A stretch of DNA of 64,000 bases from Salinisphaera shabanensis E1L3A (GTDB lineage: Bacteria > Pseudomonadota > Gammaproteobacteria > Nevskiales > Salinisphaeraceae), in the NCBI RefSeq assembly GCF_000215955.2, contig NZ_AFNV02000001.1, positions 124,001-188,000 on the forward strand, written 5' to 3'. The stretch's first letter is position 1, and each line of letters begins with the position of its first letter. Positions 1 through 8,461 of the stretch are shown here, piece after piece. The notes under the pieces are model-generated. The model saw only the letters and a list, made by a program, of their open reading frames with translations, searched no databases and had not been told where the DNA came from. The position numbers and the translations under genes were made by a program.

Positions 1-1
1 C

Positions 2-562
2 GATATCAAGGATCTGTCGCGCGGCTCGAAGGTCTATTTCCCGGTCTATGTCGACGGCGCCGGCCTGTCGGTGGGCGATCTGCACTTCAGCCAGGGCGAC
101 GGTGAAATCACCTTCTGCGGCGCCATCGAAATGGCCGGCGGCTGGGTGCACATGAAAGTCGAGCTGATCAAGGACGGCATGAAGAAATACGGGATCAAGA
201 ACCCGATCTTCAAACCCAGCCCGATCGTGCCGACCTATAACGACTACCTCATATTCGAAGGCATCTCGGTCGACGAATCCGGCAAGCAGCACTATCTGGA
301 TGCCAACGTCGCCTACCGCCAGGCCTGTCTGAACGCGATCGAATACCTCAAGAAGTTCGGTTATTCCGGCGCCCAGGCCTATTCGATTCTCGGCGTAGCA
401 CCCGTGCAGGGGCATTTGAGCGGCGTGGTGGACATCCCCAACTCCTGCGCGACGCTGTGGATTCCGTCGGAAATCTTCGACTTCGATATCCAGCCCGGCG
501 CCGACGGGCCGACGAAGTTCCTCGACGGCAGCGTCGACATGCCCATCGCCTACGACCAGTAG
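2..562 (+). CDS. fmdA: Formamidase FmdA, C-terminal part (start outside window)
   Basis: This is the last ~186 residues of an acetamidase/formamidase family enzyme, which hydrolyses formamide (or acetamide) to ammonia and the acid in the cytoplasm. The reading frame is already open at base 2, so the 5' end lies upstream of the window. Family-typical stretches are FSQGDGEITFCGAIEM, the PIFKPSPIVPTYNDYLIFEG segment, and the tail around GVVDIPNSCATLWIP. The stop is followed after 10 bases by fmdB, which carries its own AGGAG ribosome site, so the two are probably co-transcribed as in known fmdAB loci. Substrate preference between formamide and acetamide cannot be read from this fragment. Family assignment is firm. 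Confidence 0.93.
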   Translation, partial: DIKDLSRGSKVYFPVYVDGAGLSVGDLHFSQGDGEITFCGAIEMAGGWVHMKVELIKDGMKKYGIKNPIFKPSPIVPTYNDYLIFEGISVDESGKQHYLDANVAYRQACLNAIEYLKKFGYSGAQAYSILGVAPVQGHLSGVVDIPNSCATLWIPSEIFDFDIQPGADGPTKFLDGSVDMPIAYDQ

Positions 563-572
563 GAGATTCGTC

Positions 573-911
573 ATGCCGATGTACGAATACGCCTGTCACG
601 ACTGCGGCACCTTCCGCGCCATGCGTCGCATGGCCGAATGCAGCCAGCCCGCCGACTGCCCCGACTGCGGGGCAGCGTCGGCACGCATCATCTCGGCGCC
701 ACGCCTGTCGCTGATCTCAAGCCACGCCCGCGTGGCGCACGAGACCAACGAACGCAGCGCCGATCGGCCGCATACGTCCAAGACCTATGACAAGCGCCAT
801 CCCGCGGGTTGTGGCTGTTGTTCGAGCAGCAGCCGCAAGGCCAGCAACACGGGCGCCCCACCGGCGATCAAGACCAAGACCGGGCCCCGACCCTGGATGA
901 TCAGCCACTAG
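573..911 (+). CDS. fmdB: FmdB family zinc-ribbon protein
   Basis: A 112-residue protein that starts with the FmdB-type zinc ribbon: MPMYEYAC, with cysteine pairs C8/C11 and C29/C32. The rest is basic, Ser/Cys-rich and probably disordered. FmdB proteins accompany formamidase and were proposed to regulate it, but their biochemical role is not settled. The start is supported by AGGAG eight bases upstream. It lies directly after fmdA and 109 bases before amiE, with a sigma-54-type promoter in the gap, so it probably closes the fmdA transcript. Confidence 0.88.
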   Translation: MPMYEYACHDCGTFRAMRRMAECSQPADCPDCGAASARIISAPRLSLISSHARVAHETNERSADRPHTSKTYDKRHPAGCGCCSSSSRKASNTGAPPAIKTKTGPRPWMISH

Positions 912-915
912 GGCC

Positions 916-931
916 TGGCACAACGATTGCT
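916..931 (+). promoter_or_regulatory. Sigma-54 (RpoN) -24/-12 promoter for amiE
   Basis: TGGCACAACGATTGCT matches the sigma-54 consensus TGGCACRNNNNTTGCW at every defined position. The -24 GG is at 917-918 and the -12 GC at 929-930, which is the required spacing. The predicted start of transcription is near 942, leaving a leader of about 80 bases before amiE. It lies in the only sizeable gap of the amide cluster. Sigma-54 control is typical of nitrogen-scavenging genes. No activator (NtrC-like) binding site was identified. Confidence 0.75.
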
Positions 932-1020
932 CCCGGCGGCGTCGACCGTTTCCGAACGGCGGCGTCGCCACCTTTTCAGATCCGCGTCGCTAGAACCGGC
1001 GCGGTCAACCGGAGAACCGA

Positions 1021-2067
1021 ATGCGACACGGAGATATTTCCAGCAGCGCCGATACCGTCGGCGTCGCCGTGGTCAACTACAAGATGCCGCGCCTGCATAC
1101 CCGCGCCGACGTGCTCGACAACGCAAACAAGATCGCGGACATGATCCAGGGCATGAAGATTGGCCTGCCCGGCATGGACCTGGTGGTCTTCCCCGAATAC
1201 AGCACAATGGGGATCATGTACGACCCGGACGAAATGATGGACACCGCTGCCACCATTCCGGGCGACGAAACCGCCGTATTTTCCGAAGCCTGCCGCCAGG
1301 CCAATACCTGGGGCGTGTTCTCGATCACCGGCGAGCGCCATGAGGATCACCCCAACAAGGCGCCCTACAACACGCTGATTCTGATCGATAACAAAGGCGA
1401 AGTCGTTCAGAAATACCGTAAGTGCATTCCCTGGTGTCCGATCGAAGGCTGGTACCCGGGCGACAAGACCTATGTGGTCGAAGGCCCCAAGGGGCTCAAG
1501 ATCAGCCTGATCATCTGCGATGACGGCAACTACCCGGAAATCTGGCGCGACTGTGCCATGAAAGGCGCCGAGCTGATCGTGCGCTGCCAGGGGTATATGT
1601 ACCCGGCCAAGGAACAGCAGGTGATGATGTCCAAGTGCATGGCCTGGGCCAACAACTGCTACGTGGCCGTGGCCAATGCGGCCGGCTTCGACGGCGTTTA
1701 TTCCTATTTCGGCCATTCGTCGGTGATCGGGTTCGACGGCCGTACGCTCGGCGAATGCGGCACCGAGGAAAACGGCATTCAGTACGCCCAGCTCTCGGTA
1801 TCGGCCATTCGCGATGCACGCGCCAACGACCAATCACAAAACCATCTGTTCAAGCTGCTCCATCGCGGCTACAGCGGCACGAACGATTCCGGCGAAGGCG
1901 ACAAGGGCATCGCGGACTGCCCGTTCGAGTTCTATCGCACCTGGGTCATGGATGCGAAAAAAGCCCAGGAAGACGTGGAGGCTATGACGCGCAGCACCGC
2001 CACCACCGCCGACTGCCCGGTGGGCACGCTATCGCACCCGCAGGCCGAAAAAGAAGCCGGCGCCTGA
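1021..2067 (+). CDS. amiE: Aliphatic amidase AmiE
   Basis: A 348-residue nitrilase-superfamily amidase that hydrolyses short aliphatic amides (acetamide, propionamide) to ammonia and carboxylate. It is collinear with Pseudomonas aeruginosa AmiE, including the start MRHGDISSS. The catalytic triad falls at the same numbering: Glu59 (VVFPEY), Lys134 (KYRK) and Cys166 ([13 protein letters not shown]). The start has GGAG seven bases upstream. The sister enzyme formamidase AmiF is close in sequence, but overall similarity favours AmiE. It follows fmdAB and a sigma-54 promoter and precedes amiB, so this is probably a nitrogen-starvation operon. The usual amiC/amiR regulators and amiS channel are absent from the window. 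Confidence 0.95.
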   Translation: MRHGDISSSADTVGVAVVNYKMPRLHTRADVLDNANKIADMIQGMKIGLPGMDLVVFPEYSTMGIMYDPDEMMDTAATIPGDETAVFSEACRQANTWGVFSITGERHEDHPNKAPYNTLILIDNKGEVVQKYRKCIPWCPIEGWYPGDKTYVVEGPKGLKISLIICDDGNYPEIWRDCAMKGAELIVRCQGYMYPAKEQQVMMSKCMAWANNCYVAVANAAGFDGVYSYFGHSSVIGFDGRTLGECGTEENGIQYAQLSVSAIRDARANDQSQNHLFKLLHRGYSGTNDSGEGDKGIADCPFEFYRTWVMDAKKAQEDVEAMTRSTATTADCPVGTLSHPQAEKEAGA

Positions 2068-2135
2068 TCGATCGAGAATACGTCGGCGTACCACCGTGAC
2101 CTGCGATGGTGCGCCGGCCCGGACCGAGGGGCGTC

Positions 2136-3224
2136 ATGCCGTTCATTAATGACATGCTCGCCGAGCGCAACCATCGGTGCGCACCAGAACCAGCTAACGC
2201 TCAAACCCCGCCACCGCCCAACCGTACATCGCGGTTTCATTTCGAGCCGTCGGCGGTCATGGGCTTGCTACGCGAGCGTATCGTCGGCCAGCCGCAGGCA
2301 CTGGATACCGTCGAGGCTACACTCAAGATCATCAAGGCCGATATCGGCGATCCCCAGCGACCACTGCATGTCGGCCTGCTGCTCGGCCCCACCGGCGTGG
2401 GCAAGACCGAGTTGGTGCGCGTTCTAGCCGAAGCCATACACGGCCAGCGCGATGCCGTATGCCGTATCGATATGAACACGCTCGCCCAGGAACACTATGC
2501 CGCCGCGCTGACCGGCGCACCGCCGGGTTATGTCGGCAGCAAGGAAGGCACCACGCTGCTCGATGCCGACCGCATTGCCGGCAGTTTCGGCGCGCCGGGC
2601 ATCGTCTTGTTCGACGAGATCGAAAAAGCCAGCACCGAAGTCTCGCGCGCCCTGCTCAACGTCTTCGATAACGGCCAGCTCACACTCACCTCGGGCGCCA
2701 AGACCATCGATTTTCGAAATACGATGATCTTCATGACCAGCAACCTCGGCGCGCGCGAGATCGAGCGCTACCTGGCGCGTCTGAACAGAGGCTGGCAGCG
2801 ATTGTGGCCGACGTCCGAACAGCGCCAGCGCCGCGGTCTGCACCAAATCGTCGACCATGCCCTGCACGAGCAATTCGATCCCGAATTCGTCAATCGCATC
2901 GATACCGTCAGTCTGTTCAACTGGATCGAGCACGACATGCTCGACGCGCTTATCGATATCGAACTGCAGAAATTGAACAGCCGGTTGGCCCGAATCGGGC
3001 GTCGAGCCACGCTGGATACCTCGGCGCGCGCGCTATTGCACAAAGAAGGCTTCGATCGCCGCTACGGCGCCCGCGCCATGGGCCGTGCATTCCGTCGCCA
3101 TGTCGAACTGCCATTGGCCGAAGCATTGGCCGACGCAGACCTGCGTAAACGCGACCCTGACGATGTGCAGGTCATGCACGCCCATGTCGACGCACATAAG
3201 CGACTGTATTTTTCGAAAGACTAA
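2136..3224 (+). CDS. amiB: ClpB-like AAA+ ATPase of the amidase operon (AmiB)
   Basis: A single-ring AAA+ protein of 362 residues corresponding to the second ATPase module of ClpA/ClpB. It shows Walker A GPTGVGKT (84-91), a pore loop GYVGSKEG (131-138), Walker B IVLFDE (156-161), sensor-1 TSN and the sensor-2 RRYGARAMGR region near the end. There is no N-terminal substrate domain and no first ATPase ring. P. aeruginosa carries an equivalent gene, amiB, directly after amiE, where it is described as a chaperone-like ATPase. Its exact client is unknown, amidase assembly being the obvious guess. I chose the ATG at 2136 because GAGGGG sits just upstream; an ATG at 2106 has no ribosome site. Confidence 0.85.
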   Translation: MPFINDMLAERNHRCAPEPANAQTPPPPNRTSRFHFEPSAVMGLLRERIVGQPQALDTVEATLKIIKADIGDPQRPLHVGLLLGPTGVGKTELVRVLAEAIHGQRDAVCRIDMNTLAQEHYAAALTGAPPGYVGSKEGTTLLDADRIAGSFGAPGIVLFDEIEKASTEVSRALLNVFDNGQLTLTSGAKTIDFRNTMIFMTSNLGAREIERYLARLNRGWQRLWPTSEQRQRRGLHQIVDHALHEQFDPEFVNRIDTVSLFNWIEHDMLDALIDIELQKLNSRLARIGRRATLDTSARALLHKEGFDRRYGARAMGRAFRRHVELPLAEALADADLRKRDPDDVQVMHAHVDAHKRLYFSKD

Positions 3225-3485
3225 GTTCAGACACGGTTGTCGGCCGGCCACAAAACCGGCAAGCCAGCCCAAAACATCGGGCGCCTGGTCAATTGCGCTA
3301 TCGCGATTGCCTGACTTCTTTCTACGCCTTGGATTGCCTCTCGGTAACGTTTCGCTGCGTCATTTGACTTATATCAGCGCCTTCGCGCGTTGCGATATTA
3401 AAAATTTATGGCGCATTTCGTGCTTTTTAATCCACGGGGAAACCCGTTTTCGGATACTCAATCCATAAACCCTGTAGGGAGAGAT

Positions 3486-4394
3486 ATGAAAAATAAAGTC
3501 ATGACCACGATGCCCTGCCTTGTGGCATCGTTACTCTGCGGAGCAAGCCCGCTCGCATTTGCACAAATGGCCGATGAATCGACCCGCAGTGCGCCCAACA
3601 GCGATTCACCCTCGCAAGTCCAGTACGAGTCGAGTGAGCCGTCTGGTCCGGCAGACAAGATCTATGGCTCGGTCGGCCTGGACTTTGCCTCGCACTTCGT
3701 TTCCTACGGCGGAGACGTCTGGGGCGGCGGGCATGACTTTTACGGGTCGCAGTCCACCAAATTCGCCTATATCGACCTCGGCGCCGATCTGCCGAACGGT
3801 TTTGCACTGACCTTCGGCGCGTGGAGCGATATCAACAACAACGCCGACGAAGACACCATCGGCGGCAACATTCAGGAAATCGACGTCTATGGTGGTCTGA
3901 CCTATACCGCAGGTGCTGTAACCCTGGGCGCGATCTACCAGCAGTGGTACTACGGCGGCGACACCGAGCGTGTGCTGGATCTGAGCGTCGGTTATGACGA
4001 CAGCGCCTTGTGGGGCGGCGACTTTGCGCTCAACCCGAGCTTTCTGACCCATATCCGTGTGAACGGGCAGGAAGGCCAGGACGATGGCGCTGTCTTCGTC
4101 GGCGCTATCGAACCGGCGTTCGATCTTGTAGACAGCCCGACCACCCCGGTGAGTCTGTCGATTCCAATGAGTGTCGGCTTCATGACCGACGAGTTTCAGG
4201 GTGGCGACAGCGGCTTCGGCTATGCCTCGATCGGCGCCACGGCCAGTATGGGTTTGGGCTTCATCCCGGCCGGCTACGGCGACTGGTCGCTCGCAGTCAA
4301 TACGACCTATTACCACACTGACGAAGATGTGATTCCGGGCAACCCGGAAGACGATTTCCTGACCGGCACGGTCAGCATCGGCATGGCGTTCTAG
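3486..4394 (+). CDS. Predicted outer-membrane beta-barrel protein (porin-like)
   Basis: 302 residues with a clear signal peptide (MKNKVMTTMPCLVASLLCGASPLAFA, cut near residue 26). The mature part is rich in alternating aromatic/Gly/Asp strands such as IYGSVGLDFASHFVSYGG, and ends in a C-terminal Phe (VSIGMAF), the usual outer-membrane barrel signature. GGGAGAG precedes the ATG at 3486. It follows amiB by 261 bases and could serve amide uptake, as a porin accompanies some formamidase clusters, but that link is inference from position only. I do not recognise a specific family; TorF-like or other small putative porins are alternatives. Confidence 0.7.
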   Translation: MKNKVMTTMPCLVASLLCGASPLAFAQMADESTRSAPNSDSPSQVQYESSEPSGPADKIYGSVGLDFASHFVSYGGDVWGGGHDFYGSQSTKFAYIDLGADLPNGFALTFGAWSDINNNADEDTIGGNIQEIDVYGGLTYTAGAVTLGAIYQQWYYGGDTERVLDLSVGYDDSALWGGDFALNPSFLTHIRVNGQEGQDDGAVFVGAIEPAFDLVDSPTTPVSLSIPMSVGFMTDEFQGGDSGFGYASIGATASMGLGFIPAGYGDWSLAVNTTYYHTDEDVIPGNPEDDFLTGTVSIGMAF

Positions 4395-4753
4395 CCGTCG
4401 ATATCCAACCGCAGCCGGCCGCAATGGCCGGCTGTTCGACTCTGCGATCACGTGCCGACACAGGCGCTTGCTGGTCGCAAAAGCCACGCCGGCACGTAGC
4501 CCCTGCACGGCAGCTGCTTTAGAAGCGGGTATTTCCGGCCGATAACCACGGCATAGCCCCATGTGGCGATCACATAGGGCGAGAGCTGCGCTGTGTTAAC
4601 GTCCACCCTTTAATTTGAACGGGCATACGACCGATTCACACTATTGACCGTCGCAAAAGTGTGTCCATGGCACGCAAACGACGGGACCACGAGCACAATT
4701 CGTTGCCCGATTGCGATGGCCGCTACGGCTATCAAGTTCACTGGAGGGCATTC
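4395..4753. other. Intergenic region with a GC-rich hairpin
   Basis: A 359-base gap between the barrel protein and the papain-like gene. It holds a perfect 8-base inverted repeat, AGCCGGCC/GGCCGGCT (4413-4420 and 4426-4433, loop GCAAT), 18 bases after the barrel-protein stop. There is no following T-run, so as a terminator it would be weak or factor-dependent. The stretch from about 4600 is more AT-rich and may hold the promoter of the next gene, but no clear -35/-10 pair was found. The frame of the next gene is open upstream to a GTG at 4661. Confidence 0.4.
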
Positions 4754-6739
4754 ATGGCCCAACTCAAAGTGGGCGGCCTGGCCGACCCAAACCGTCTCGC
4801 AAAAGATTTCGAACAGGTTCTCGAGCGCCTCGAAGCCGCGCGCTCCTTCGGCAAGGCCATGCAACAGCAACAGCTGCTGGCTCGCGCCCAGAAGTTGCTG
4901 AGAAGCCCGGAAGGTATCGCCCATCTTTACGCCTATGCACCGCGTTTCGATGCGGCCGGCGTATTCGCCAATGGCGACTGGGAAGCGCCGGAGGCACTGC
5001 AGCCGGCTCTGGTCAGCACGACACTGCGGGCTGGCGGTATCAACGCAACGCTGGAGTGCCTGAGCGAGCTGCGTATGCTCGCTATCGCCGAGCGTCTGAC
5101 CGAAGCCAGCGGCATGACGGCCGAGGAAGCCCGTCGTTTTCTTCAACAGATTCTGGCCAGCAACCTCGATCTGCTTTTCCCGGTCGCGACCGAAGAAACA
5201 CGTGAAGCGGATCCTGCCGCCGCCGAACGGGTCAAGAACCTGTTCGAATTCATACTGGAGCGACTCGGCGCGGCCGCGATTCTGGATGCCCTCGTCTACG
5301 AAGCCGAGCGTGTCCTACTGCAGCGCCCGATCATGGTGCAGCGTGTCGAGGCTCTGCTACGCGCCGCCGATCGTGCAACCGCCGAGCTACCGGACGATGA
5401 CCCGTCTGTTGCCCGCGCGCGGGAATGGATGCATGCGCTCAATGGCCCGACACCGCTGTCCCGTATCGGTAAGCGCGAGGACTATGCCGCCGCGCTATGC
5501 GAGCTGGATATCAACGCGCTCGCCGAGGAAGCCAACAATTTCGGCCAGGCCATGTCGCGTACCGGCCTGGTGTCGGCCCAGCATGCGGATCTGCTGCGTC
5601 ATCTGGTCGATAATGCCCCCGAACTGGTCGGCCCGGCGCTGGCGCTCAACGCCGTCGGCAAGGTGAGCCTGGGTGCGCATCAAACGCTGATATCCGACAT
5701 CATCCGGTTCGCCATCTGGCGCGAGACGGCGCGCTCGATCTATGGCCTGTCGAAACTGCTCGAACAGGGCATGACGTTCATACGCCCTGTGTTGCCAGGT
5801 CTGCGCCGCCTGATGGTGCTGGCCATTCACCCATCCGTGGCTGAAAATTTGCGCGCCTCCAGCGAGTGGCAGGACCCGCCCGATGCGAACGTACTACTGC
5901 TCGCCGGCACGTTGTCCGTGCTCGGTCAGCCGCGCGGCGTCGACCAGGGCCATAACCCGACCTGCCAGGCAGCCCGGGCGATCAGCCTATGGGCACAGAA
6001 CGATGTCGGCTATCTACTGGAGCTGATCGCCTTTGCGGCCCGCGAAAACGAATTGCTGATGCATTTCGAGGGGCAGTCGATCCGTTCAAGCGAGCTATCG
6101 TTTGGACTGGCGACCACCTTGCACACCGAGTTGGATCCGGTATCGCTGCTACTCACGCCGCATCTAGACCGTATTTACATGGAGATGAGCCGACATACGA
6201 TCGGCCGTGTGGGCGACGGTCACCGCTGGGTGAATCCCGAATTGCACGGCTGGTGGGTCCATCGCGGCTTTGGCGAGCTGCTGGACACGGCCACCGGCGG
6301 TGTCCACGGCTTCGATTCGTTCATCCGCGATTTCTATGCGTCCTACCACCCGCTGTACAACGGCGGTCGTGATCTGGTCTATGCCCAGCCCTGTGGTATC
6401 GCCACCACCAACTTCAACGCCGAACTGGTGGGGTGGCACGCTCTGTCGATCCAGCGTGTCGCCTACGACCCGGCTGGCGAATGGCGGGTCTATTTCTTCA
6501 ATCCGAACCGCGACAAGGGCCAGAACTGGGGCCAGGAGATCGTCACATCCACCCATAGCCACGGCGAACTGGAAGGCGAGTCTTCGCTGCCGTTCGAGCA
6601 GTTCGCCTCGCGGCTTTATGTCTATCACTATAAAAGCCGGGAAATCGGCGATGCCAGCGCCGTGCCCGATGAGGCGGTCGCACGTATTCGCACGCTGGTA
6701 GCCGAGGGCTGGGCAGCCGATCGGGCCTGGGAGGACTGA
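4754..6739 (+). CDS. Large protein with C-terminal papain-like cysteine peptidase site
   Basis: I do not recognise this 661-residue protein as a named family. The first ~390 residues are helical and Leu/Ala/Glu-rich without signal peptide or membrane segment. The last ~260 residues carry an apparent papain-type site. Gln398 lies exactly six residues before Cys404 (DQGHNPTCQAARAISLWA), the spacing of papain's oxyanion Gln and nucleophile. His562 sits in GWHALSIQRV. Asn583 sits in FFNPN, followed by GQNWG, which mirrors papain's NSWGxxWG. The start is set at 4754 by GGAGGG upstream; earlier GTG/ATG codons at 4661/4667 have no ribosome site. It stands alone, ahead of a minus-strand gene. Peptidase, transglutaminase or amidase activity are all possible; substrate unknown. 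Confidence 0.6.
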   Translation: MAQLKVGGLADPNRLAKDFEQVLERLEAARSFGKAMQQQQLLARAQKLLRSPEGIAHLYAYAPRFDAAGVFANGDWEAPEALQPALVSTTLRAGGINATLECLSELRMLAIAERLTEASGMTAEEARRFLQQILASNLDLLFPVATEETREADPAAAERVKNLFEFILERLGAAAILDALVYEAERVLLQRPIMVQRVEALLRAADRATAELPDDDPSVARAREWMHALNGPTPLSRIGKREDYAAALCELDINALAEEANNFGQAMSRTGLVSAQHADLLRHLVDNAPELVGPALALNAVGKVSLGAHQTLISDIIRFAIWRETARSIYGLSKLLEQGMTFIRPVLPGLRRLMVLAIHPSVAENLRASSEWQDPPDANVLLLAGTLSVLGQPRGVDQGHNPTCQAARAISLWAQNDVGYLLELIAFAARENELLMHFEGQSIRSSELSFGLATTLHTELDPVSLLLTPHLDRIYMEMSRHTIGRVGDGHRWVNPELHGWWVHRGFGELLDTATGGVHGFDSFIRDFYASYHPLYNGGRDLVYAQPCGIATTNFNAELVGWHALSIQRVAYDPAGEWRVYFFNPNRDKGQNWGQEIVTSTHSHGELEGESSLPFEQFASRLYVYHYKSREIGDASAVPDEAVARIRTLVAEGWAADRAWED

Positions 6740-6782
6740 GCGCGACCTCGAAAAAGCACGCTTACCATAATCTAGACGCACT

Positions 6783-6814
6783 AAAAAAGGCCGCATCGGA
6801 TCACCGATGCGGCC
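6783..6814 (-). terminator. Rho-independent terminator of the ATP-grasp gene
   Basis: A perfect 11-base stem GGCCGCATCGG/CCGATGCGGCC (6789-6799 and 6804-6814, loop ATCA) is followed on the minus strand by six T (A-run 6783-6788). It lies about 40 bases past the stop of the minus-strand ATP-grasp gene. On the plus strand only TTCTCGTTT follows, so it may also slow transcription from the peptidase gene. Confidence 0.85.
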
Positions 6815-6854
6815 TTCTCGTTTGCGACGCGAAGTCGTAACGATTTACCAGCGA

Positions 6855-8081
6855 CTAGACGTAGAAGTCGAGTTCTTCCTGGTGCTTGAGCAGATCACGC
6901 AGCTGATGCGGATTGTCGCCAAAGAAGAACACCAGCCCCCAATGGGTACCAAAAGCGGTCCGCTTGGTGACCGTATCCTGCAATGGTGCGGCCAGCTCGT
7001 GGAAATCGAAGTACGGATGTTCTTCGGTTTCTTTCGGGATTTCGAGCTTGCTGACCACACGTTTACGCGGGTATACGCCGAAGCAGCCAGCATAGCCTTG
7101 CGCATCCTTGACCGGTTCCGGGAAGAACGCATCGATCTCTTCCTGCTTGGTCTTCGGGTCCATGACCAGAATCGTGGCCTGATAGGCATTAAAGCCATAG
7201 GCACGTTCGATCAGCTCAAAGGCCTTGAAGCCCGGCGGGCGATAGGCCACTTCGCCGAAGTACATGGTGCCATCGGAGGTCACGAAGTATTCCGGGTGAA
7301 TCTGGCCGAACTTGATATCGAAGGTCTTGATGAGCTTCTCGATCTGTTCGGTGATGGCCGTACGCCAGCTCTCGAGTTCCGGCGTGGCCGGCACGAACAC
7401 GGAGTAGCCGAGCGTGACGTATTCCGAAATATTCAGGAACTGGATCTTGCCGTCCCAGATCCATGCTTCGACCGCGAATTCCCAGCCATCGAGATGGCTT
7501 TCCATGAGCAGCGGGTATTCGCTGTCCGGGATCGAGTCGATTTCCTCGGCCGACTTGATCATGCGATGACCGAGGCAACCGGCCTTGTCGAAGGCCTTGA
7601 GATGGATCGGATCTTCCGGATCGCCGTCGAGCTTGAGCAGCGTCTGGTTCACGCGCTTGAAGAAACGATAGACATCGTCCTTCTCGTGCGCTTCTTCAAA
7701 AATACCGACACGGATACCACCAAGCTGCGCACGACGCTTCATCAGCGCCTTATCGCGGAACAGAACCGCCTGACCATGCAGGCGCGGGTTGTCCATGAGC
7801 ACGGCGTTGATCGCGCCCGCCCATTCGACCGTTTCCTCGAACAACGGAATGGCGACGTCGACACCCTCGTCCTTCAGCTTCTCGGCGATTTCCATCGAAC
7901 GATCATTCAACCGCTCGAAATTCCAAGGAATATACGGAATATCGTGCTGTTTACAGTAGTCTTCTGCCCAATCCGGGGCAACGACCACATAGCGCCGATC
8001 GAAACGATCTGCCGCTTCGACCGCGCCCAGCGACCAACCCAACAGGGCGACGTAACCCTTTTCGGGATTCTTTTCGGCCAT
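6855..8081 (-). CDS. ATP-grasp domain protein, substrate unknown
   Basis: A 408-residue soluble protein with the layout of carboxylate-amine/thiol ATP-grasp ligases. It has an N-terminal pre-ATP-grasp region (ALLGWSLGAVEAADRF, VAIPLFEE), a central phosphate-binding part, and the catalytic half with MESHLDGWEFAVEAWIWDGKIQ and QIHPEYFVTSDGTMYFGEVAYRPPG, where acidic residues would bind Mg-ATP. Such enzymes couple an acid to an amine through an acyl phosphate. The substrate cannot be deduced and no biosynthetic neighbours help. The ATG at 8081 is preferred because GAGGAG lies just upstream; that motif overlaps an in-frame GTG at 8087. It is a single-gene unit ending at a strong terminator. Confidence 0.75.
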   Translation of the reverse strand: MAEKNPEKGYVALLGWSLGAVEAADRFDRRYVVVAPDWAEDYCKQHDIPYIPWNFERLNDRSMEIAEKLKDEGVDVAIPLFEETVEWAGAINAVLMDNPRLHGQAVLFRDKALMKRRAQLGGIRVGIFEEAHEKDDVYRFFKRVNQTLLKLDGDPEDPIHLKAFDKAGCLGHRMIKSAEEIDSIPDSEYPLLMESHLDGWEFAVEAWIWDGKIQFLNISEYVTLGYSVFVPATPELESWRTAITEQIEKLIKTFDIKFGQIHPEYFVTSDGTMYFGEVAYRPPGFKAFELIERAYGFNAYQATILVMDPKTKQEEIDAFFPEPVKDAQGYAGCFGVYPRKRVVSKLEIPKETEEHPYFDFHELAAPLQDTVTKRTAFGTHWGLVFFFGDNPHQLRDLLKHQEELDFYV

Positions 8082-8461
8082 AACCACTCCTCATAAGGAA
8101 AATACGCCGTTGACTCTAGCATACCGGCTGATCGAGTCCGCGCTGCATGGCCTGCACAGCCGTTGTTTTCGCGATTCTCGCGGGCCTTGACAGATATCGG
8201 GACAGCGCCGGCCTAACGCACCTTGTACTCCACATTTTGAAATTTGTATCGCGTACCGCTATCGCGATCGGGCCATCCGGCCCTGAGTCGTCGCTAAGCG
8301 ATTGTTGGCACACGCCTAGGCGGCTTTGACAGCGTGTTGGAACGTCCGACTCCGCCGGGCAACAGAACGGTTTACGAGTGAAAGCGCGCTTATTGTCCGG
8401 CTTCGAACCGAACACGACTTGGCTGTTAGCCTTCCACCAAAGATGACGATTCAGCTCATCG
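8082..8461. other. Intergenic region, no gene seen
   Basis: A 380-base gap between the start of the ATP-grasp gene and the end of the ROK kinase. Only short unsupported reading frames cross it, with no ribosome sites. It should contain the promoter of the minus-strand ATP-grasp gene, but I cannot point to a convincing -35/-10 pair. No terminator hairpin with a T-run follows the ROK kinase. Confidence 0.4.

Noticed and set aside
976-1833. Long open frame of 285 codons on the minus strand opposite amiE
   Set aside because: It is antisense to a fully conserved enzyme and its product is His/Val/Gly-rich without motifs; it is a GC-rich shadow frame.
3606-4562. 318-codon minus-strand frame opposite the barrel protein
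   Set aside because: The plus-strand gene has signal peptide, ribosome site and C-terminal Phe; the reverse product is not protein-like.
6807-8096. 429-codon plus-strand frame opposite the ATP-grasp gene
   Set aside because: The minus-strand gene has ribosome site, terminator and domain motifs; the plus-strand product has none.
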